DNA of 64,000 nucleotides from Bradyrhizobium ivorense (GTDB lineage: Bacteria > Pseudomonadota > Alphaproteobacteria > Rhizobiales > Xanthobacteraceae): positions 1 through 64,000 of the forward strand of contig NZ_CAADFC020000025.1 in assembly GCF_900696085.1 (NCBI RefSeq). The letters run 5' to 3'. Shown here piece after piece: positions 59,172 through 64,000 of this stretch; within the stretch, counting starts at the first letter, position 1; each line of letters begins with the position of its first letter. The notes beneath the pieces are model-generated. The model made no database searches and had not been told where the DNA came from. It was given only the letters and a program-made list of their open reading frames with translations. Made by a program: the position numbers and the translations under genes.

Positions 59172-59468
59172 ATGAAGACCGCAGCAACGTCGGCGGCCAT
59201 ACTCCTGTTTGCCTCTTGTGCGGCAAACGCGGAGAGCGGCCTTGCGTCCTATTATCGTGGCATCGGCAGGAACGGCGAGATGACCTGCGCGCATCGCCAC
59301 AGGGCATTCGGAACCATGCTCACCGTCTCCTATCGCGGGCGATCGATCCGCTGCCGCGTCAATGACCGCGGCCCGTTCATCCGCGGACGCATCATCGACG
59401 TGTCGACCACGGCGGCGCGGGCGCTCGGCATCCTGCAGCACGGCGTCGCGCATGTCGTGATTCAGTAG
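59172..59468 (+). CDS. RlpA-like double-psi beta-barrel protein
   Basis: A 98-residue secreted protein. The signal peptide MKTAATSAAILLFASCAANAE is followed by SGLASYYRGIGRNGEMTCAHRHRAFGTMLTVSYRGRSIRCRVNDRGPFIRGRIIDVSTTAARALGI, which is the DPBB core with the conserved AHRHxxFGTxxxV and RVNDRGPF motifs, the latter carrying the catalytic Asp of RlpA lytic transglycosylases. It lacks the C-terminal SPOR domain. ATG at 59172. A perfect EcfG promoter directly upstream makes this a likely stress-induced cell-wall protein. Confidence 0.85.
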   Translation: MKTAATSAAILLFASCAANAESGLASYYRGIGRNGEMTCAHRHRAFGTMLTVSYRGRSIRCRVNDRGPFIRGRIIDVSTTAARALGILQHGVAHVVIQ

Positions 59469-59490
59469 CGGCGCAGCCGGCGCGCTGCGT

Positions 59491-61953
59491 TCAAGGTCGG
59501 GAAGCGCGCTGCTCGGCGATCGCCTTGCGCAGCGTGCGCGACAGCGCCTCGACCGAATAGGGTTTCTGGATCAGCTCGAAGCCGCTGTGGGCGTTCTCGG
59601 CAAGCACGTTGCTGTAGCCGCTGGTCAGCACCACCGGCAGGCCGGGGAAGCGGTCGCGGATGACGCCGGCGAGCTCGACGCCGTTCATGCCGGGCATGAT
59701 CACGTCGGAGAACACGAGGTCGGCAGCGAACTCGTCCTCCGAGAGGATCGCGAGCGCCGCGTTGGCACTGGCGGCGCGCTTGACCGAGTAGCCGAGGTCC
59801 TCGAGCAGCTCGGTGGAGAATTGGCCGACATCGTCATTGTCCTCGACGACGAGGACGCGATAGCCGCGCCCGATCGAGGCCTGCTCGCTGCCGGCGATTG
59901 CTGCGATCTTGGCGTCGGCCGGGCGCATCGCCTGCGGCAGATAGATCGTAAAGGTGGCGCCGTGCCCGGGTTTGCTGGTGACCTCGATGTCGCCGTCGGA
60001 CTGCTTGACGAAGCCGAAGGCCTGGCTCAGGCCGAGACCGGTTCCCTTGCCGACCTCCTTGGTCGTGAAGAACGGCTCGAAGATCGCGTCGAGATTTTCC
60101 GGCGAGATGCCGGTGCCGGTATCCCGGATCGAGACCGCGACGAAGTCGCCGCTGCGCGAGGCCTGGGCGCGCAGGGCAGGGATGGTCTGCACCTTCCTGA
60201 CGGCGATCGTCAGCTGGCCCTCGCCATCCATGGCATCGCGGCCGTTGACCGCAAGATTGATCAGCGCGGTCTCGAACTGGCCGACGTCGGCGACCGCAAA
60301 GCAGTCGGGATTATCGATCCGCACCTCGATCTGAATCCGCACGCCGACCAGCGGGCGGATCAGCTGCACCACGCTGTCGACCTGGGCGCCGACGTTGAAT
60401 ACTTCGGGATTGAGCGGCTGCCGGCGTGCGAATGCCAACAGCTGCGCGGTCAGCTTGGAGGCCCGCTCCACGGTGTCTGCGATCGCATCGATGTAGCGGC
60501 GGCGACGCTCGTCGGGGAGATCGCGGCGGCGCAGGAAGTCGGTCGCGGAGCGGATGATGGTCAGCAAATTGTTGAAGTCGTGCGCGACGCCGCCGGTAAG
60601 CTGGCCGACTGCCTCCATCTTCTGCGACTGTCGCAGCGCCTCCTCGCCGCGGCGGCGTTCGGTGATGTCGACGGCCTCCGGCACGGCGCCGACGATGCTG
60701 CCGTGCTGGTCGAGCAGCGGCCGCATCGCAAAATCGAAATAGCGCTCGCCCATCGGCAGGCGCAGCTGCATCTCGAGCTTGACCTCCTCGCCACGCATCA
60801 CGGTCGCAAAGGCATTCTGGATCGTGCGCGGCATGCCTTCGGTCTCGGTGAACCACGGCGTGTCCCAGAACGGCCTGCCGACGACGTCGCCCGCTTCGGC
60901 GCGGATGCCGGCCAGCGCCGTCTCGTTGGCGTAGAGCAAATTGCCGTCCTGGTTGAGCAGCATCTGATACTGATGGCTGGTTTCCAGGATCGCGCGCGTC
61001 TGCGCTTCGCGCGATTCGAGCTGCGCCGTGCGCTCCAGAATCCGCCGCTCCAGCGATTCGTTGAGCTTGCGCAGCTCGATCTCGGCCTCCTTGGCCGAGG
61101 TGATGTCGTGGGCGACGCCGATGAAGCCGATGTGCTTGCCGTTCGCATCCCAGCGCGGCTGCGATTCCGAGCGCAGCCAGCGCCAGTCGCCGGCGGCATT
61201 GCGGTAGCGCGCCTCGAGCACGAACGGTTTTAGCGAGAGCTCGCCGGTGATCTGCTCCTGCAGGATGCGCGGCAGGTCGTCCGGATGCAGCGCCTTGCGC
61301 CAGTCGAACACGATCGCTTCCTCGAACGGCAGGCCGAGGAAGTCGAGATAGGCCTGGTTGGCGAACGAGCGGGTGCGGTCGAGCTTGGTCACCCAGACCG
61401 GGACCGGCGCGCTGTCGGCGATCAGGCGGAAGCGCTCCTCGCTCTCGCGCAGCGTCTCCTGCGCCAGCATCTGGTCGGTGACGTCGAGATCGGCGCCGAC
61501 CAGGCGCAGCGCGCGGCCGTTGCGGTCGCGCTCGATCTTGGCGACGACGCGGATCCAGCGGCTCTCGCCGTCGCTCGGACGGATGATCCGGTATTCGTCG
61601 GTGTAATCCTCGCCGCCGCTCTTCAGCACGCTGAACAGGTGCTCGATGGTGCGCTCGCGGTCCTCGGGATGAACCCGCGAGATCCAGTCCTCATAGGCCT
61701 CGTTGACGTGTGCGTCCGACAGCCCGTGCACCAGCAGATATTCGGGGGAGCGGATGTTGCGCACGCCGTCGCGGAAGTCGATCTCGAGCCCGCCGACCCG
61801 CGCGATGCGCTGGATCCGCGCCAGCTCGGCCTCGCGCTCCTGCAGCTCGCGATGGGCGCGGTCGCGCTCGCGCGCCAGCTCCTCAAGATGCTGCCGCAGC
61901 CGTTCGGCTGCCGCAGTTTCGGGGAGCACATCAGCGGGATCGGACGGGGTCAT
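59491..61953 (-). CDS. PAS hybrid histidine kinase with receiver domain
   Basis: An 820-residue protein with no transmembrane segment. An N-terminal coiled coil (~15-45) is followed by three or four PAS/PAC modules (~45-160, 160-290, 310-430), each with a PAC end such as WRWLRSESQPRWDANGKHIGFIGV. A kinase core has the phospho-His in GVAHDFNNLLTIIRSA (~residue 455), N and G boxes (GTGISPENLD, GKGTGLGLSQAFG), and a C-terminal receiver (~700-815, VLVVEDNDDVGQ and phospho-Asp in FSDVIMPGMNG). It is cytoplasmic, so it senses an internal signal. The ATG at 61953 follows AGAGG by 12 bases; TTG at 61965 is possible. Confidence 0.9.
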   Translation of the reverse strand: MTPSDPADVLPETAAAERLRQHLEELARERDRAHRELQEREAELARIQRIARVGGLEIDFRDGVRNIRSPEYLLVHGLSDAHVNEAYEDWISRVHPEDRERTIEHLFSVLKSGGEDYTDEYRIIRPSDGESRWIRVVAKIERDRNGRALRLVGADLDVTDQMLAQETLRESEERFRLIADSAPVPVWVTKLDRTRSFANQAYLDFLGLPFEEAIVFDWRKALHPDDLPRILQEQITGELSLKPFVLEARYRNAAGDWRWLRSESQPRWDANGKHIGFIGVAHDITSAKEAEIELRKLNESLERRILERTAQLESREAQTRAILETSHQYQMLLNQDGNLLYANETALAGIRAEAGDVVGRPFWDTPWFTETEGMPRTIQNAFATVMRGEEVKLEMQLRLPMGERYFDFAMRPLLDQHGSIVGAVPEAVDITERRRGEEALRQSQKMEAVGQLTGGVAHDFNNLLTIIRSATDFLRRRDLPDERRRRYIDAIADTVERASKLTAQLLAFARRQPLNPEVFNVGAQVDSVVQLIRPLVGVRIQIEVRIDNPDCFAVADVGQFETALINLAVNGRDAMDGEGQLTIAVRKVQTIPALRAQASRSGDFVAVSIRDTGTGISPENLDAIFEPFFTTKEVGKGTGLGLSQAFGFVKQSDGDIEVTSKPGHGATFTIYLPQAMRPADAKIAAIAGSEQASIGRGYRVLVVEDNDDVGQFSTELLEDLGYSVKRAASANAALAILSEDEFAADLVFSDVIMPGMNGVELAGVIRDRFPGLPVVLTSGYSNVLAENAHSGFELIQKPYSVEALSRTLRKAIAEQRASRP

Positions 61954-62024
61954 ACGCGCAGGCAACCTCTGCGTTCAGTGAAACACAGGACGAGGCGGCT
62001 TTGCCAGCGGTGATTTTGCTGTGG

Positions 62025-62789
62025 TTACTTACCCTTGGCGGGTGGGCGGCAATTATAGGCCCTGCGGAACCCGGCTGCCTGCGCATCCTCCTCGGAGCAG
62101 AACCAGCGGTCCGGATTGGTTAAGCCGGGGTAACTGCGGCAGGCCTGCAGATGATAGATGCCGATATTGCCGGTGACGCGGGCGCGCACGGCGTATTTGC
62201 CCTTGATGTTGCAGCTTGCGGGCATCGGCAGGCTGTCGGGGAAGAGCGCGGCGCGTATCTGGGTGTCGCGGTCGGCGGGGCAGGAATTGCCGAGCAGGGC
62301 GCCGTCCTTCTTGCCGAGGCGGAAATCGCGCGGCGCGACGAAGCAGCCCTTCCACAGCCCGGCGCGATTGTCCCGCGCGGCGCCTTCATCCGGCTTGAAG
62401 CGGCCGGTCGCCGATGCCTCGAGGTTCAGCGCGTAACCCTTCTGAATCAGCAGCTGGCTCAGGCTGGTCGGGTCGCCCTCGATCTTGCAGACGCCGAGCC
62501 GGCGCTTCTTGGAGCTCGGATCGGCGCCGATGTCGTCGCAGCGCACCGGCTTGCCGCCGATCAGTTTTGCCAGTTGGTCCCGTGCTTCGATACCGCAGCT
62601 CCAGACGTCGGCGTGCTCGTCGGTGCAGAGCTGGTCGAGCGGCGGTGCGTCGATGCCGTCGAGCCGGTAGGTGGTGTTGCCAAGCTGGACGGTGCCGGCG
62701 TCCTTGATCACCGCTGACGCGGCGAGGCCGGGAGGCGCAGTCAGGCATGTCAGGAGAAGCGTCGTCAGAAGGGAAGCACGAAACTGCAT
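62025..62789 (-). CDS. Secreted thermonuclease (SNase) family protein
   Basis: A 254-residue protein. A signal peptide (MQFRASLLTTLLLTCLTAPPGLAAS) is followed by the SNase domain ~25-140 with YRLDGIDAPPLDQLC (~residues 43-57; metal Asp) and GDPTSLSQLLIQKGYALNLEASATGRFKPDEGAARDNRAGLW (~105-146; Arg/Glu sites). The remaining ~100 residues, with six cysteines (CFVAPRDFRLG, CPADRDTQ, CNIKGK, CRSYPG), form an extra C-terminal domain common to rhizobial SNase proteins. Periplasmic or extracellular degradation of nucleic acids. ATG at 62789. Monocistronic. Confidence 0.87.
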   Translation of the reverse strand: MQFRASLLTTLLLTCLTAPPGLAASAVIKDAGTVQLGNTTYRLDGIDAPPLDQLCTDEHADVWSCGIEARDQLAKLIGGKPVRCDDIGADPSSKKRRLGVCKIEGDPTSLSQLLIQKGYALNLEASATGRFKPDEGAARDNRAGLWKGCFVAPRDFRLGKKDGALLGNSCPADRDTQIRAALFPDSLPMPASCNIKGKYAVRARVTGNIGIYHLQACRSYPGLTNPDRWFCSEEDAQAAGFRRAYNCRPPAKGK

Positions 62790-62976
62790 TTTTTCACGTC
62801 GGGGGCCTGGCTGATGTCACGGACTGTCTAGCACAGTCGGGCGCGGTCAAACCAAGAGCCATGGCCCGATGGATCATCCGGCGCGTTGCAGTGAGTAGAC
62901 TCAACTCAAACGGTACATTGACTTGATGAGAACAAAATAGGAACATAAGCCGGCTCCCTTGATCCGGATATTTCCC

Positions 62977-63183
62977 ATGCCTGCCGCACTGCCCGAAACT
63001 GACGACGATAACGGGCTGGAAGCGGCCGTCGATCAGGCGATTTCCGCCTGCGGCGGGGACATGCGGGCGGCGATCCGCGCGTTGATCGTCGCCAATGAAT
63101 TTCTGGAGAACGAGGTCAGCGAGCTGATGAAGGCGGTCTCGCACGCCTATACGCGCGGCCGCTTCCAGAGCTATTCGGGCTGA
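62977..63183 (+). CDS. Hypothetical small soluble protein
   Basis: A 68-residue protein: MPAALPETDDDNGLEAAVDQAISACGGDMRAAIRALIVANEFLENEVSELMKAVSHAYTRGRF. It is nearly all helical and the helix pair (AAVDQAISACGGDMRAAIRALIVANEFLE, EVSELMKAVSHA) resembles small rhizobial proteins of unknown role found next to biotin-dependent carboxylases (recollection). ATG at 62977 is preferred over ATG 62959. It precedes the pccA gene by 153 bases. Confidence 0.7.
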   Translation: MPAALPETDDDNGLEAAVDQAISACGGDMRAAIRALIVANEFLENEVSELMKAVSHAYTRGRFQSYSG

Positions 63184-63194
63184 AATACCGCTCG

Positions 63195-63210
63195 GGCCGC
63201 CGAAGCGGCC
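63195..63210 (+). other. Hairpin after the small gene
   Basis: GGCCGC-CGAA-GCGGCC, a 6-bp stem with a stable CGAA tetraloop, 12 bases after the stop at 63183. No T tract; a possible weak terminator between the small gene and pccA. Confidence 0.4.
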
Positions 63211-63335
63211 GGGCAGGGCTGCACTTGCCTCCGGGACAATTTGCTGTACCACGGAGTGGTGACGCCCAATCGCCCGTGCCAGATTGCGCGGGGAGGATCC
63301 TGCCCAAAGTCCGAAAAAAGCCCAAGCAAGAGAGC

Positions 63336-64000
63336 ATGTTCAAACGAATCCTGATCGCCAACCGCGGCGAGATCGCCTGCCGGGTCATCAAGACTGCGCG
63401 CCGTATGGGGATTGAGACGGTCGCCGTCTATTCCGAGGCCGACCGCGACGCGCTGCATGTCGAGATGGCCGACGAGGCCGTGCTGATCGGCCCGCCGGCC
63501 GCGGCCGAGAGCTACCTTCTGATCGACAAGATCGTCGAGGCCTGCCGCAAGACCGGCGCGCAGGCGGTACATCCCGGCTACGGCTTCCTGTCCGAGCGCG
63601 AGGCGTTTCCGCGCGCGCTGGAGGCGGCCGGCATCGTGTTCATCGGCCCCAACCCGGGCGCGATCGCCGCGATGGGCGACAAGATCGAATCCAAGAAGGC
63701 CGCTGCGAAGGCGAAAGTCTCGACCGTGCCCGGCCATCTCGGCGTGATCGAGGACGACAAGCACGCGGTGCAGATCGCCGACGAGATCGGCTATCCCGTG
63801 ATGATCAAGGCCTCCGCCGGCGGCGGCGGCAAGGGCATGCGGATCGCGCATTCCAAGGCGGAGGTCGCCGAAGGCTTCAATCTGGCGAAAGCCGAGGCGA
63901 AATCCTCGTTCGGCGACGACCGCGTCTTCGTTGAAAAATTCATCGTCGATCCCCGGCACATCGAGATCCAGGTGCTCGGCGACAAGCACGGCAACGTGAT
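63336..64000 (+). CDS. pccA: Propionyl/acetyl-CoA carboxylase biotin carboxylase subunit (partial at window end)
   Basis: 221 codons visible; the gene continues past the right edge. The start MFKRILIANRGEIACRVIKTARRMGIETVAVYS is the biotin-carboxylase N-terminal domain, followed by VHPGYGFLSEREAFPRALEAAGIVFIGP and the ATP-grasp glycine loop IKASAGGGGKGMRI (~residues 157-170). RHIEIQVLGDKHGNV is at the edge. The sequence (MGDKIESKKAAAKAKVSTVPG) is typical of alpha subunits of propionyl- or 3-methylcrotonyl-type carboxylases. It catalyses ATP-dependent carboxylation of biotin. ATG at 63336 after AAGAGAGC. Propionyl-CoA is suggested by similarity to PccA but the partner subunit is not in the window. 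Confidence 0.9.
   Translation, partial: MFKRILIANRGEIACRVIKTARRMGIETVAVYSEADRDALHVEMADEAVLIGPPAAAESYLLIDKIVEACRKTGAQAVHPGYGFLSEREAFPRALEAAGIVFIGPNPGAIAAMGDKIESKKAAAKAKVSTVPGHLGVIEDDKHAVQIADEIGYPVMIKASAGGGGKGMRIAHSKAEVAEGFNLAKAEAKSSFGDDRVFVEKFIVDPRHIEIQVLGDKHGNV

Noticed and set aside
1..64000. CRISPR arrays, prophage, secretion or nodulation clusters
   Set aside because: No regularly spaced short repeats, phage structural genes or nod/nif/T3SS genes were seen; the GrlR-like protein at 24703 is not near any secretion gene.

Overview
This 64 kb window is high-GC chromosomal DNA of an alphaproteobacterium, most likely Bradyrhizobium or a close relative. The inference rests on protein style (GCG_CRPN-type small secreted protein, fused indolepyruvate oxidoreductase, many PAS kinases), on several families of intergenic palindromic repeats of the Bradyrhizobium kind, and on promoters matching the alphaproteobacterial general-stress sigma factor EcfG (GGAAC-N16-CGTT). 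No search could be run, so the genus is an inference. There is no CRISPR array, rRNA, prophage or replication origin. One tRNA gene is present, tRNA-Arg(TCG).

Layout. 1-0.6 kb: the start of an IS110-family transposase that runs off the left edge, with a strong hairpin in its leader. 0.65-9.4 kb: mixed housekeeping and accessory genes (CadC-like regulator, two cupins, a secreted glycerophosphodiesterase, two very small secreted proteins sharing a terminator, a divergent ArsR regulator/NIPSNAP pair, a PEP mutase/isocitrate lyase-type enzyme, a TRIC-like channel). 9.4-20.4 kb: a catabolic block. A triheme cytochrome c is divergent from a 1164-residue fused indolepyruvate:ferredoxin oxidoreductase, followed by a same-strand run of thiolase, DUF35 Zn-ribbon/OB partner, double hot-dog MaoC hydratase, SDR dehydrogenase, DapA-like lyase and an acyl-CoA-diphosphatase-like NUDIX protein. 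This looks like a beta-oxidation set for an unusual acyl-CoA. 20.5-33.2 kb: an EamA exporter with two leader hairpins, a PAS histidine kinase, small secreted or unknown proteins, and a TetR-EamA pair with matching operators.

33.4-36.6 kb: alkB (alkane monooxygenase) divergent from an AraC-type regulator, bracketed by an intact tRNA-Arg(TCG) gene and a direct-repeat copy of its 3' part. This geometry is typical of integration at a tRNA 3' end. 36.7-46.5 kb: small secreted proteins, a CPA2 antiporter fused to two Usp domains, a cluster of tiny proteins with two perfect EcfG promoters, an L,D-transpeptidase with a second degenerate YkuD-like module, a YkgJ-type Cys-cluster protein, another EamA exporter and a 1-Cys peroxiredoxin. 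46.9-55.5 kb: an unknown protein, an alkaline phosphatase gene broken by one in-frame amber codon, and a czcBA-type heavy-metal RND efflux operon with a small upstream membrane protein. 55.5-64 kb: a Cache-PAS-GGDEF-EAL protein, a PPC/DUF296 protein, an RlpA-like protein with an EcfG promoter, a PAS hybrid kinase-receiver, a secreted thermonuclease, and the first 665 bases of a propionyl/acetyl-CoA carboxylase biotin-carboxylase subunit.

The most useful non-gene observations are three perfect EcfG promoters, three small gene lesions (two amber codons and one C-run frameshift at a start codon), a repeat family that supplies the stop codon of two unrelated genes, and the tRNA-bounded alkB segment. 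I did not find a clearly new multi-gene defence or mobile system.
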